DNA from: Gammaproteobacteria bacterium | GTDB taxonomy: Bacteria; Pseudomonadota; Gammaproteobacteria; Berkiellales; Berkiellaceae | Length of the DNA: 64,000 bases | Direction of reading: 5' to 3' | Assembly (NCBI GenBank): GCA_016191245.1 | Contig: JACPOY010000005.1 | Coordinates: 1-64,000 of the forward strand | Shown here: piece after piece, positions 46,699 through 56,468 of the stretch | How the letters are laid out: each line of letters begins with the position of its first letter | Position numbering within the stretch: position 1 is the stretch's first letter | Translations under genes and position numbers: made by a program | Notes under the pieces: generated by a model | The model's input: only the letters and a program-made list of their open reading frames with translations | Told to the model about the DNA's origin: nothing | Databases searched by the model: none

Positions 46699-49254
46699 TT
46701 GATAACCATAAAAAAGCTAGTTTTTTTACTTTTAACGCTATCTTGGATCCTTTCAGGCGCCATGCCTGCTATGGCTGATTCCATTGATAGCAATGAAGGC
46801 GCCTCGCTTTCTGACTGGATAGACGAACCTGCAGCAACAAGCCTTTGTAAAGGACACTATGTTCCCTATATTACCGAGAGCGCTATTGAGGCAAAAGAAT
46901 CAATGCGCTTACCCATGGTGATGTCTGCAAATGAAACAGAGTTTACACTTGAAGGGCAATCTCTTTTAAAGGGTAATGTTTCCTTTAAACAGGGACAACG
47001 TTATCTTTACACCGATGAAATCACAGTAGAACGCTCCCCCGTCACACAGACATGGGATAAAATTATTGCACAAGGTCATATCCATTACGTTGCCCCAGGC
47101 ATGAGTTTATGGGGAGAGTATGCTGAATATCGACACAACGCTCAAGAATTTCATTTTGAGAGCGCTTATTATCGCTGGTATCCACGTCATGCTCGCGGTT
47201 TTGCTCAAACTCTAGATATTGATAGCGATTCCAATTTGCATCTGATTGATGCTAACTATACAACGTGCGCTCCGCATATGAATACTTGGATCCTCAGAGC
47301 AAAAGAAATCTCTATTTTTCCAAAACAAGGACGTGCAACCGCCAAACATATTCACCTGGACATGAAAGGTTATCCTGTATTTTACTTTCCTTACTTTAAT
47401 TATCCCATTGATAAAGAACGTCATAGCGGATTCTTATTTCCAAGTTATGGCTCAACCAGTAATTCTGGTTTTGAATTCACGGTTCCTTACTATTGGAATA
47501 TCGCACCAAATTATGATTTTAGTTTTGGAGCTAGATGGTTAACCGAACGTGGTTTGGAAGGTCAATCAAAATTACGTTACCTTCTCCCTCATAGTGAAGG
47601 GACCATCCAATGGCATTTTCTACCTGATGATCAAAAATACGGACTTTTTCAAGAACAGAATCTGTTATCACCTCCTGGAGGATTATCATTCCAAGATCCT
47701 CGTATTCTTGCATTAGAAGGGACAGACAATCGGCATGCATTTAACCTTCGCCATAGTACGCAATGGAACAGACGTTGGCAGCTAAATGCTATATTTGATT
47801 ATGTCAGCGATGATAATTATTTTGTCGATCTTGGTAATGATATCAATACAGCCAGCACCATTCATCTTCCTCAGCAAGCCAATCTAACTTACTATGGTGA
47901 TCACTGGACGCATTTATTTAATGTCGAAGAATACCAAGTATTACAACCTCTTTCTAAACCAATTAATGAAGAAATCTACAAACGTCAACCACAATGGGTA
48001 TTTCAGGCGACCTATCCCAACCAAATTTACAATCTACAATTGGCTCTCAATGGCGAAGCGGTTAACTTTGCACATCTTCCCGGTTTAGAAACAAAAGAAC
48101 CCGTCACGATTGGTCAAAGATTCCACTTAAGGCCAAGTGTCAGTTTACCTTGGCAAGAACCTTGGTTTTACATCACGCCCCGCATGCAGCTTGATTGGTT
48201 AAAGTATTCACTCAAATTATCAGAGCAAGCAAGTGTGCAAATGCTACCCAATCAGCCTAGCCGCTCTATTCCACTTTATGATATCGATAGCGGTCTCTTA
48301 TTTGAAAGAGATGTTCAATTTCGCAATTTTAAAGGTACACAAACTTTTGAACCCAGACTTTATTACCTTTATGTACCCTATCGGGATCAACATTTTTATC
48401 CTGACTTTGATAGCGGTGTAATCAATTTTAGTTACGCACAATTATTTCGTGATAATCGCTTTAGCGGTCGAGATAGGGTTGGCGATGCTAATCAAATAAG
48501 CGTCAGCTTAATGTCACGGTTTTTACCTTTACATGCCGGCCAAGAACTGCTTCGTGCAAGTATTGGACAAATTTTTTATTTTCGTGATCGACGAGTATCA
48601 TTATGTGAAGAATTAAGTTCAGAGAATGCCTGTTTTTTATTTGAAGATGTTAATGCAACTTCACATCACTCCAAACTGATTGCACAAACCGAAGTGCATG
48701 CAACCCCCACTTGGACGGGCGGATTATTTTGGGAATGGGATAGTAGCCTACAACAAACAGAACAAGCGGCTTTGAATGTGCAATATAAGCCCACAAAGCA
48801 CAAAGTCTTGAATGTAAATTATTATTGGCTAAGACATGATTTGGCACAAACCATTTTTACAACAGGACAAACAGGTAGTTTAAATCAAGCAGATGCTTCT
48901 ATTCTTTGGCCTATTCACTTACATTGGGATTTCCTATCACTATGGCGATATGATTTCGAGAAAAAGCAAACCGTCGAAGTCATGGGTGGAGTTGAATACA
49001 ATGGCTGCTGTATGGCAGTGCAATTGGTTGGCTCAAGGTATCGTCAATCCAATAATTTCTTTTATCCTCAAGCCTACGCAACTGGCTTTTTTGCCCAAGT
49101 GGTATTTAAGGGATTAAGCGCTATTGGCGTGAATAATCCTGATGGTCGACTCAAACAAAAAATCCCTGGCTATGTACCATTAGATGAACGTCAAAATTGG
49201 CTTTCTAGTCCAACTAAAACATACTTCCCGCCGGAGGAAATATCCTTGTATTAG
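46699..49254 (+). CDS. lptD: LPS-assembly protein LptD
   Basis: 851 residues. A signal peptide (KKLVFLLLTLSWILSGAMPAMA) is followed by an OstA/jelly-roll domain (about 85-240) and a large beta-barrel. Both Cys pairs used for the LptD disulfides are recognisable (N-terminal C in SLCKGHY and C in NYTTCAP; C-terminal CC in NGCCMAVQL). It inserts LPS in the outer leaflet with LptE. The start is unusual: no in-frame ATG exists before the signal peptide, so the TTG at 46699 (or an ATA at 46708) must be used, and no clear Shine-Dalgarno site is seen. Confidence 0.93.
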   Translation: MITIKKLVFLLLTLSWILSGAMPAMADSIDSNEGASLSDWIDEPAATSLCKGHYVPYITESAIEAKESMRLPMVMSANETEFTLEGQSLLKGNVSFKQGQRYLYTDEITVERSPVTQTWDKIIAQGHIHYVAPGMSLWGEYAEYRHNAQEFHFESAYYRWYPRHARGFAQTLDIDSDSNLHLIDANYTTCAPHMNTWILRAKEISIFPKQGRATAKHIHLDMKGYPVFYFPYFNYPIDKERHSGFLFPSYGSTSNSGFEFTVPYYWNIAPNYDFSFGARWLTERGLEGQSKLRYLLPHSEGTIQWHFLPDDQKYGLFQEQNLLSPPGGLSFQDPRILALEGTDNRHAFNLRHSTQWNRRWQLNAIFDYVSDDNYFVDLGNDINTASTIHLPQQANLTYYGDHWTHLFNVEEYQVLQPLSKPINEEIYKRQPQWVFQATYPNQIYNLQLALNGEAVNFAHLPGLETKEPVTIGQRFHLRPSVSLPWQEPWFYITPRMQLDWLKYSLKLSEQASVQMLPNQPSRSIPLYDIDSGLLFERDVQFRNFKGTQTFEPRLYYLYVPYRDQHFYPDFDSGVINFSYAQLFRDNRFSGRDRVGDANQISVSLMSRFLPLHAGQELLRASIGQIFYFRDRRVSLCEELSSENACFLFEDVNATSHHSKLIAQTEVHATPTWTGGLFWEWDSSLQQTEQAALNVQYKPTKHKVLNVNYYWLRHDLAQTIFTTGQTGSLNQADASILWPIHLHWDFLSLWRYDFEKKQTVEVMGGVEYNGCCMAVQLVGSRYRQSNNFFYPQAYATGFFAQVVFKGLSAIGVNNPDGRLKQKIPGYVPLDERQNWLSSPTKTYFPPEEISLY

Positions 49255-49300
49255 CACTTAAAGAACGATGAATTAAATTCTTAATTAATCATTCTTTACA

Positions 49301-49400
49301 CCCCTCACCCTAACCCTCTCCCGCAAGGGGAGAGGGGATCAGAAACCAAATTTTGGATCTTGTCCCCTCTCCCCTTGCGGGAGAGGGTTAGGGTGAGGGG
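49301..49400. repeat. Second REPIN-like doublet
   Basis: Copies at 49301-49337 (reverse orientation, CCCCTCACCCTAACCCTCTC...) and 49364-49400 (forward), separated by 26 nt, form a large inverted repeat. The sequence is nearly the same as at 15770-15870 but with the orientations swapped. It lies between lptD and surA, in a gap of about 250 bp that also holds the surA promoter. Confidence 0.9.
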
Positions 49401-49501
49401 TATAAAAACCTGCAAGTTTGAAAGAAAATGATATACTCATCGCAATTTCTTGTAATCACAAAAGAATGATAACTGACTTTAAATAAGATAATAGGTTTTT
49501 T

Positions 49502-50791
49502 ATGCGAGCCCTAAATAAATTGTTATGCAGCGGAATGTTGGTGTTGAGTTTTCAAGTGCAAGCAAAAGCACAAACCTTAGATGGTATTGCCGCGGTAGTG
49601 AATGAATCCATCATTACTAAAAGCGAATTAGAAAAACAAGTTAAAATGATAGAAAAACAAATTCAACAAACAAGCCATACCACGCCTGATAGAGCCGCGC
49701 TTGAAAAACAAGTGCTTGAACATTTAATTACAACTGAAGTTCAGCTGCAAATGGCAAAAAGAACAGGCATTCAAGTAGATGATATTGCCCTTGATAATGC
49801 TATTGAAAATATCGCCAAGCAAAATCACATGAGCGTTACCCAGTTGCGTGAAGCGATTGCAATGGAAGGATTAGATTATAATCATTACCGCAATAATCTT
49901 CGCCATCAAATGATAATGAGCCAGCTCCAACAACGCGATCTTCAACATGATATCCAAGTGAGCGAACAAGAAATTAATCAATTTTTACAATCACCCAATG
50001 GATTAGGTGGCATGATCACCGAATATCGATTAGGCCATATTCTTGTACCTTTGTCTGAAGCACCTTCTCCTGAAGAGCTTGAAAGTGCAACCCAAAAAGT
50101 ACAACTCATTTTAGAAAAACTGAAAAACGGCGCTGAATTCGCACAAATTGCCTTAAGTGAATCCAAAGGTGAGCATGCTTTACATGGTGGCGATCTTGGA
50201 TGGCGAAAACTTCCAGAAATGCCAACTATTTTTGAAAAAATTGTGGTGAATTTAAAAGTAAATGAAATTCCAGAACCCATACGCAGTTCAAACGGTTTTC
50301 ATGTCATTAAACTGCTTGATAAAAGAAATGCAGCAGCGGTTGCTGGCAATGCAAAAACATCAGTCCGACATATTCTCATCAAAACTAATGCTGTAACATC
50401 CGACAATGATGCCAAAGCACGCCTTAGCGAAATTAGACAAAAAATTCTTCAAGGTGAAGATTTTGGACAATTAGCAAAAACCCACTCAGGTGATTTAGCC
50501 TCAGCTTCCAAAGGTGGTAATTTAGGATGGGTGAGTAAAGATGTGCTTGTTCCTGAATTTAGTGAAGTGATGGAATCACTAGCAATCAATGATGTGAGTG
50601 AACCTTTTAAATCTTCTTTTGGCTGGCACATCATGCAAGTATTAGAAAGAAAAACGCAAACCGCAGATGAAACGGCGCTTCGTAACAAAGCGAAGGAAAT
50701 GTTACAGCAGCGCAAATTTGAAGAAAAACAACAAACATGGGCACGTCAATTACGTGATGAAGCCTATGTTGTTACCTTTGAGAAGAGTTAA
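49502..50791 (+). CDS. surA: Periplasmic peptidyl-prolyl isomerase and chaperone
   Basis: 429 residues with a signal peptide (LLCSGMLVLSFQVQAKA). SurA N-terminal chaperone domain (DGIAAVVNESIITKSELEKQ, EHLITTEVQLQMAKRTGIQV), then two parvulin domains: one around TEYRLGHILVPLSEAPSPEE and HGGDLGWRKLPEMP, the other around TSVRHILIKTNAV and KGGNLGWVSKDVLVPEF. It escorts outer-membrane proteins, including LptD, across the periplasm. Gene order lptD-surA-pdxA is the common gammaproteobacterial one. Confidence 0.97.
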   Translation: MRALNKLLCSGMLVLSFQVQAKAQTLDGIAAVVNESIITKSELEKQVKMIEKQIQQTSHTTPDRAALEKQVLEHLITTEVQLQMAKRTGIQVDDIALDNAIENIAKQNHMSVTQLREAIAMEGLDYNHYRNNLRHQMIMSQLQQRDLQHDIQVSEQEINQFLQSPNGLGGMITEYRLGHILVPLSEAPSPEELESATQKVQLILEKLKNGAEFAQIALSESKGEHALHGGDLGWRKLPEMPTIFEKIVVNLKVNEIPEPIRSSNGFHVIKLLDKRNAAAVAGNAKTSVRHILIKTNAVTSDNDAKARLSEIRQKILQGEDFGQLAKTHSGDLASASKGGNLGWVSKDVLVPEFSEVMESLAINDVSEPFKSSFGWHIMQVLERKTQTADETALRNKAKEMLQQRKFEEKQQTWARQLRDEAYVVTFEKS

Positions 50792-50793
50792 CA

Positions 50794-51783
50794 ATGACCG
50801 TACGTTTAGCCCTCACCCTTGGTGAACCAGCAGGAATTGGCCCCGATATTTGTTTGATGGCCGCACAACTTCCACAATCTAGTGAATTGGTTGTGGTTGG
50901 CTCAAGAGACTTATTGCGCGAACGTGCGACATTATTAAACCTTGATATTGAATTATATGATTTCAATCCTGACCAACCCATCAAAGCAAATGGGAGCGGG
51001 AAACTTGCCATTGTTGATGTGGCGCTCAAAACACCATGCATCCCTGGTGAATTAAATGTGGCTAACAGCCCTTATGTACTTGAAACATTAGATCAAGCGT
51101 TTAATCTTTGCGCAAACACTCAATGCGATGCCTTAGTAACAGGACCACTTCACAAAGCTATTATTCATTTAAGCGGCGTTGCTTTTTCTGGACATACCGA
51201 ATATCTAGCGAGATTAGCTGGCGTTGATTCTGTGTTGATGACCTTCTATACCCCTGAGATTATTGTGGCCCTAGCAAGTACACATTTGCCTTTAAATAAG
51301 GTTTGCAGCTATTTAAATACTGATAACGTCAGACATGCCATTCATCTTTTGCATGATGGTTTGATGCACATATTCAACATTCAAGATCCAAAAATTGGCG
51401 TCTGTGGTATCAATCCGCATGCAGGTGAATCCGGATCACTTGGACAAGAAGAACAACGCTTCTTAAATTCTCTTATCCGTGAATGTCAAAACGATGGATT
51501 GTCAGTCAATGGTCCTCTTTCAGGCGATACGGCTTTTGCTCCTTCAAACCGTCTAAAATTTGATGCTATTTTGGCGATGTATCATGATCAAGGTCTTGCT
51601 CCCATCAAAGCACTTTACTTTGGGGAAATCGTCAATATGACCTTAGGATTGCCTTTTTTACGCACCAGTGTTGATCATGGTACCGCTTTAGAATTAGCTG
51701 GAAGAAATAAAGCATCGCATGAGAGTTTATTAAAAGCCATTCGTTGCGCTGAACAATTTTGTTATCAAAACGTTTATGTCTGA
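50794..51783 (+). CDS. pdxA: 4-hydroxythreonine-4-phosphate dehydrogenase
   Basis: 329 residues. PdxA features: LTLGEPAGIGPDICLMAAQL, VTGPLHKAIIHLSG, FSGHTEYLARLAG, VCGINPHAGESGSLGQEE, LSGDTAF and AMYHDQGLAPIKALYFGE with metal-binding His residues. It acts in the deoxyxylulose-dependent synthesis of pyridoxal phosphate. It starts 2 bp after surA and overlaps rsmA by 8 nt. Confidence 0.97.
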   Translation: MTVRLALTLGEPAGIGPDICLMAAQLPQSSELVVVGSRDLLRERATLLNLDIELYDFNPDQPIKANGSGKLAIVDVALKTPCIPGELNVANSPYVLETLDQAFNLCANTQCDALVTGPLHKAIIHLSGVAFSGHTEYLARLAGVDSVLMTFYTPEIIVALASTHLPLNKVCSYLNTDNVRHAIHLLHDGLMHIFNIQDPKIGVCGINPHAGESGSLGQEEQRFLNSLIRECQNDGLSVNGPLSGDTAFAPSNRLKFDAILAMYHDQGLAPIKALYFGEIVNMTLGLPFLRTSVDHGTALELAGRNKASHESLLKAIRCAEQFCYQNVYV

Positions 51784-52573
51784 ACATCACATTCCCAGAA
51801 AACGTTTTGGCCAAAATTTTTTAAAAGATCAAAACATCATTGAAAAAATTGTGCGCTCTTTGCATATCAAACCACATGATGTTTTCGTCGAGATTGGGCC
51901 TGGGTTGGGCGCCTTAACCAAAAGCGTGCTTGAAAATATTGATCATTTGCATGCTGTTGAAATCGATAAAGATCTCGCGGCAAGGTTAAAAGAAAAATAT
52001 CCTCCATCAAGACTTAGCATACATCAAGAAAATGCGCTAGATTTTGATTTTGCGTGTCTTGTAACAAACAATAAAAAATTGCATGTGTTTGGCAATCTTC
52101 CTTATAACATTTCAACCCCTTTACTATTTCATCTTTTAACTTATAGCGATAGTATTGAAGACTTACTCTTTATGTTGCAAAAAGAAGTGGTCATGCGTAT
52201 GGCTGCCAAGCCCTCAACTCATGATTACGGACGTCTGAGCGTGATGATCCAATATGCTTGCGAAGTACATCCTTTGTTTGATGTTGGTCCACAATCCTTT
52301 ACTCCTCCTCCTAAAGTCATGTCTTGCATCGTCCGCCTTACCCCCTATGGAGATAACCGTCCTCATCCGAGGGCGCAAAATGAAAAATTATTTGCGCGAG
52401 TGGTAGCAACTGCTTTTTTACATCGACGCAAAACGCTTAAAAATGCACTGGGTGATCTGGTAACAAGTGACATTTTTGAACAATCCGGTATTGATCCCAT
52501 CCGTCGTGCTGAAACATTAAGCGTGGCAGAATATATTCTTTTAAGTGATATGCTACATAAACAACTTACCTAA
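51776..52573 (+). CDS. rsmA: 16S rRNA (adenine-1518/1519) dimethyltransferase
   Basis: 265 residues. KsgA/RsmA family: RKRFGQNFLKDQNIIEKIV, SAM motif EIGPGLGALTKSVLE, and the catalytic NLPYNIS. A C-terminal helical domain follows with AFLHRRKTLKNALG. It dimethylates two adjacent adenines near the 3' end of 16S rRNA. The start ATG lies inside the pdxA end, so the two are probably coupled. Confidence 0.97.
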   Translation: MSEHHIPRKRFGQNFLKDQNIIEKIVRSLHIKPHDVFVEIGPGLGALTKSVLENIDHLHAVEIDKDLAARLKEKYPPSRLSIHQENALDFDFACLVTNNKKLHVFGNLPYNISTPLLFHLLTYSDSIEDLLFMLQKEVVMRMAAKPSTHDYGRLSVMIQYACEVHPLFDVGPQSFTPPPKVMSCIVRLTPYGDNRPHPRAQNEKLFARVVATAFLHRRKTLKNALGDLVTSDIFEQSGIDPIRRAETLSVAEYILLSDMLHKQLT

Positions 52574-52636
52574 TTTGCAAAACCTAACTGCAACTCGTAT
52601 CCTGTAAAAATCATTATTGCAAAAGGGAAATGAGCT

Positions 52637-53014
52637 ATGTCAATGGACAATCTTATTGCTATTACTGCTCAAACTCAGTTTTTGCCTGAACATTCTGATC
52701 CAAGTCAAAAACGTTTTGCATTCGGCTATACAATCACTATTAGTAACCATGGAACACAAGCAGCAAGATTACTTTCACGGCATTGGATCATTACTGACAG
52801 TAATGGTCATGTTCAAGAAGTGCATGGCGAAGGCGTTGTCGGTGAACAACCCTTGATACAACCTGGTCAAAGCTACCGTTATTCCAGTGGTGCTATTCTT
52901 TCAACGCCTGTTGGTAGCATGCATGGCACCTATACCATGGTAAGTAATAATGGCAATTATTTTGATGCCATTATCAAACCCTTTAGCCTTGCCAGACTAG
53001 AGCTAGTTAACTAA
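52637..53014 (+). CDS. apaG: ApaG (CorD) protein
   Basis: 125 residues, standard length. The single-domain Ig-like fold is seen in AFGYTITISNHGTQAARLLS, RHWIITDSNGHVQEVHGEGV, VGEQPLIQPGQSYRYSSGA and GSMHGTYTMVSNNGNYFDA, with the GxGVxGxxP motif. Its role is uncertain (Mg/Co homeostasis; binds pyrophosphate). It overlaps apaH by one base (TAATG), so translation is coupled. Confidence 0.95.
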   Translation: MSMDNLIAITAQTQFLPEHSDPSQKRFAFGYTITISNHGTQAARLLSRHWIITDSNGHVQEVHGEGVVGEQPLIQPGQSYRYSSGAILSTPVGSMHGTYTMVSNNGNYFDAIIKPFSLARLELVN

Positions 53015-53892
53015 TGCCAACCTATGTGATAGGAGATGTTCAAGGTTGTCTGACACCACTTGAACAGCTGCTGACCAAAATTCAGTTTCGGCCTGAAAAA
53101 GATCATCTGTGGTTTACAGGAGATCTTATCAATCGTGGGCACCAATCTCTTGAAACTCTCCGATTTATTAAACAATTGCCCAAAAATACCATCTGCGTTT
53201 TGGGAAATCATGATTTAGCTCTGCTTGCTGTGGCTCAAAAGGCAGCCCCCGTTCATCCTAAAGATACTTTTCAGGACATCATCGATGCACCAGATAAAGA
53301 CGGTCTCTTAGAGTGGGTACGGCAGCGTCCATTACTGCATCATGATCCTAAGCTTCGCTATACATTAACCCATGCTGGGATATACCCAGCTTGGACGTTA
53401 GAAAAAGCAATTTCACTTGCTCAAGAAGTTGAGGAACTATTACGAGGTTCACAGTGGCAAAATTTTATTCAGAATATGTATGGTAACTTTCCACTTTCTT
53501 GGGACGACAATTTGGTAGGCTGGGATCGAGCACGATTTATTATCAATGCTTTTACGCGAATGCGTTTTCTGATGCCGGATGGTTCTCTCAACATGACCTC
53601 GAAAGGAAACCCAGCGGATCACCCTGATGAATTTCCTTGGTACGCTTTCCCATATCGGCAAACACAACATGAAAAAATAGTCTTTGGGCATTGGGCTGCA
53701 TTGGGGGCTCAATGCGATGAACCTGATATTTATCCGGTAGATTCTGGATGTGTTTGGGGTAAGTGTCTAACTGCCTTTTGTATACAAACAGCACAAAAAG
53801 TAACCGTGGATTGCAATGATTACATCCGTAGGCCCTTTATATCTGGGCCAAACCACGGTAAAGTACGCGCAGCACAAAAAAGCAATGAATAA
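53014..53892 (+). CDS. apaH: Diadenosine tetraphosphatase
   Basis: 292 residues. Calcineurin-type metallophosphatase motifs: YVIGDVQGCLTPLEQLL (GDxxG), WFTGDLINRGHQSLE (GDxxxRG), VLGNHDLALLAVA (GNHD) and THAGIYPAW. It cleaves Ap4A symmetrically to two ADP and has a role in stress responses. It is the last gene of the lptD-surA-pdxA-rsmA-apaG-apaH series; coxB follows 33 bp later. Confidence 0.97.
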   Translation: MPTYVIGDVQGCLTPLEQLLTKIQFRPEKDHLWFTGDLINRGHQSLETLRFIKQLPKNTICVLGNHDLALLAVAQKAAPVHPKDTFQDIIDAPDKDGLLEWVRQRPLLHHDPKLRYTLTHAGIYPAWTLEKAISLAQEVEELLRGSQWQNFIQNMYGNFPLSWDDNLVGWDRARFIINAFTRMRFLMPDGSLNMTSKGNPADHPDEFPWYAFPYRQTQHEKIVFGHWAALGAQCDEPDIYPVDSGCVWGKCLTAFCIQTAQKVTVDCNDYIRRPFISGPNHGKVRAAQKSNE

Positions 53893-53924
53893 GACTAACC
53901 TTACTATATATGGAGAAATACGGC

Positions 53925-54812
53925 ATGTCCTCAAGATTGCCGAGGTTGTTGCGCCCCTTTCTATTTTTGTTAGCGCTCTCCCATACTAATGCTTGGGCAG
54001 ATTATGCCCTAAACATGACTAAAGGGGTTTCGCCAATCAGCGCAAGCGCTCACCACTTGCACATGACTATTTTATGGGTCTGTGTTGCTATTGGTATAGT
54101 CGTTTATAGCTTAATGATCTATGCCCTCATCCGTCATCGAAAAGCAGCGGGGCACAAAGCAGCGGCTTTTCATGAGAGCACAACGGTTGAAATAATTTGG
54201 ACTATTATTCCTTTCATTATTTTAATCGTCATGGCTGTGCCTGCAACAAAGACCTTAATTGAAATGAGCGATACTGCCGATGCTCAAGTAACTATCAAAG
54301 TTACGGGTCACCGTTGGTACTGGCAATATGATTATATAGATGAAGGCATTGGCTTCTTTAGCTACCTCTCCACACCTGAAGATGAACTTAACAATTTATC
54401 TCCTAAAAATCCTAATTATCTCTTGGAAGTAGACAAGCCTGTGGTTGTCCCTGTTGGCAAAAAAATCCGTTTTCTTGTCACTGGTAAGGATGTTATTCAC
54501 TCTTGGTGGGTACCCGCTTTAGGAGTGAAAAAAGATGCTGTTCCTGGATTTATCAATGAAGTATGGACTCTCATTGATACTGATAAACCTGGTATTTATC
54601 GTGGCCAATGCGCTGAGCTTTGTGGTGTGAAGCATGGCTACATGCCAATTGTTGTTGAAGCCAAATCGGAAGCAGATTATAACACCTGGGTTGCTGAGCA
54701 GAAAAAAGAGCAACCTGCCTCACCTAGTGCATCAAATGAAGAAGAAAAATTCGTTTTGATGCCACCATGTGATGACGCCAACGACGTACTCAACAAACCA
54801 GTACAATCTTAA
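53925..54812 (+). CDS. coxB: Cytochrome c oxidase subunit II
   Basis: 295 residues from the ATG at 53925, 9 nt after GGAG; an ATG at 53910 overlaps that site. It has a signal peptide (LFLLALSHTNAWA), two membrane helices (about 47-70 and 88-110) and a cupredoxin domain. The CuA ligands are in IHSWW (His192) and GQCAELCGVKHGYM (Cys229, Cys233, His237, Met240). The aromatic path KVTGHRWYWQYDY is also present. It accepts electrons from cytochrome c. No heme c domain is attached. First gene of the aa3 oxidase cluster. Confidence 0.95.
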   Translation: MSSRLPRLLRPFLFLLALSHTNAWADYALNMTKGVSPISASAHHLHMTILWVCVAIGIVVYSLMIYALIRHRKAAGHKAAAFHESTTVEIIWTIIPFIILIVMAVPATKTLIEMSDTADAQVTIKVTGHRWYWQYDYIDEGIGFFSYLSTPEDELNNLSPKNPNYLLEVDKPVVVPVGKKIRFLVTGKDVIHSWWVPALGVKKDAVPGFINEVWTLIDTDKPGIYRGQCAELCGVKHGYMPIVVEAKSEADYNTWVAEQKKEQPASPSASNEEEKFVLMPPCDDANDVLNKPVQS

Positions 54813-54846
54813 ACCATCGTTACCTATTTCATTGAAGGGAAAAACC

Positions 54847-56463
54847 ATGGGTGTAACCAATATTTCAGACACGCATTCAACTCACGGACATGATGCTGGC
54901 CACGAGCATGCACATGATCATGGTCCTGCCAAAGGAATATTACGTTGGGTATTTACCACCAATCATAAAGATATCGGCACGATGTATTTATGGTTCAGCT
55001 TTATCATGTTTTTATTGGGTGGCTGTATGGCCATGTTGATCCGAGCGGAGCTTTTTAAACCTGGTGAGCAACTTGTAAACCCGGAGTTTTTTAATCAGCT
55101 TACCACCATGCATGGACTTATTATGGTATTTGGTGCTGTGATGCCAGCCTTTGTTGGTATGGCTAACTGGATGATCCCAATGATGATTGGTGCTCCAGAT
55201 ATGGCGCTACCACGTTTGAATAACTGGAGTTTTTGGATATTACCCATTGCCTTCTCCATTATGATTAGCACATTGTTTATGGAAGGTTCCGCTCCCAATT
55301 TCGGCTGGACATTCTATGCTCCTTTGTCCACGACCTTCGGTCCCCCTTCTACTGACTTTTTTATCTTTGCTGTCCACTTAATGGGGATGTCATCGATTAT
55401 GGGGGCAATCAATGTCATTGCCACCATTTTAAATTTACGCGCACCTGGTATGACATTAATGAAAATGCCCATTTTTTGTTGGTCATGGCTCATTACGGCA
55501 TTTTTATTGATTGCAGTAATGCCCGTGCTTGCCGGTGCAGTCACGATGATGTTAACCGACCGTCATTTTGGAACCAGCTTCTTTAATGCAGCAGGTGGTG
55601 GCGATCCTGTTATGTTCCAACACGTTTTTTGGTTCTTTGGTCATCCTGAAGTATACATCATGATTTTGCCTGCATTTGGCATTGTTTCTCAAATTTTACC
55701 GACCTTTACCCGTAAACCACTCTTTGGTTATGCCTCCATGGTCTATGCGATTGCTTCCATCGCATTTTTATCATTCATTGTGTGGGCACATCATATGTTT
55801 ACCACTGGTATGCCATTGGCTGCTGAACTCTTTTTTATGTATGCAACCATGTTGATTGCTGTGCCAACTGGGGTCAAAGTCTTTAACTGGACAGCAACGA
55901 TGTTTAAAGGCTCTATTTCCTTTGAAACACCGATGTTGTTTACCTTAGCATTTATCTTTTTGTTCACCTTAGGTGGCTTTTCAGGACTGATGTTGTCAAT
56001 TGTGCCAGCAGATTACCAATACCAAGATACCTATTTTGTTGTTGCACACTTTCACTATGTACTTGTGCCTGGCGCGATTTTCTCTCTTATTGCTGCCACT
56101 TACTATTGGTTACCGAAATGGACCGGCCACATGTATAGCGAAGCGCTTGGTAAAACCCATTTCTGGTTATCATTTATTTCGGTTAACCTCACTTTCTTCC
56201 CGATGCATTTTATAGGATTAGCAGGCATGCCACGACGCGTACCAGATTACGCATTACAATTTGCTGAATTTAATAAAATGGCGAGTATTGGAGCCTTTAT
56301 TTTCGGTGCAAGTCAGCTCCTCTTTTTATATATCGTGATTAGAACAATTCGTGGTGGCAAAAAAGCAACCGACCAGGTTTGGGAAAATCCAGAAGGATTA
56401 GAATGGACATTACCTTCTCCTCCTCCGTACCATAGCTTTACTGTTCCTCCACACGTGAAATAA
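54847..56463 (+). CDS. coxA: Cytochrome c oxidase subunit I
   Basis: 538 residues from the ATG at 54847, preceded by AAGGGA; an upstream frame into coxB is ignored. Twelve membrane helices. The heme and CuB ligands are visible: TMHGLIMVFG, WFFGHPEVYIMILP with the His-Tyr cross-link, VWAHHMF and VVAHFHYVL. It reduces O2 and pumps protons. The N-terminus is extended and His-rich (HSTHGHDAGHEHAHDHGP), which is not part of the common core and could bind copper. Confidence 0.97.
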   Translation: MGVTNISDTHSTHGHDAGHEHAHDHGPAKGILRWVFTTNHKDIGTMYLWFSFIMFLLGGCMAMLIRAELFKPGEQLVNPEFFNQLTTMHGLIMVFGAVMPAFVGMANWMIPMMIGAPDMALPRLNNWSFWILPIAFSIMISTLFMEGSAPNFGWTFYAPLSTTFGPPSTDFFIFAVHLMGMSSIMGAINVIATILNLRAPGMTLMKMPIFCWSWLITAFLLIAVMPVLAGAVTMMLTDRHFGTSFFNAAGGGDPVMFQHVFWFFGHPEVYIMILPAFGIVSQILPTFTRKPLFGYASMVYAIASIAFLSFIVWAHHMFTTGMPLAAELFFMYATMLIAVPTGVKVFNWTATMFKGSISFETPMLFTLAFIFLFTLGGFSGLMLSIVPADYQYQDTYFVVAHFHYVLVPGAIFSLIAATYYWLPKWTGHMYSEALGKTHFWLSFISVNLTFFPMHFIGLAGMPRRVPDYALQFAEFNKMASIGAFIFGASQLLFLYIVIRTIRGGKKATDQVWENPEGLEWTLPSPPPYHSFTVPPHVK

Positions 56464-56468
56464 AGAGC

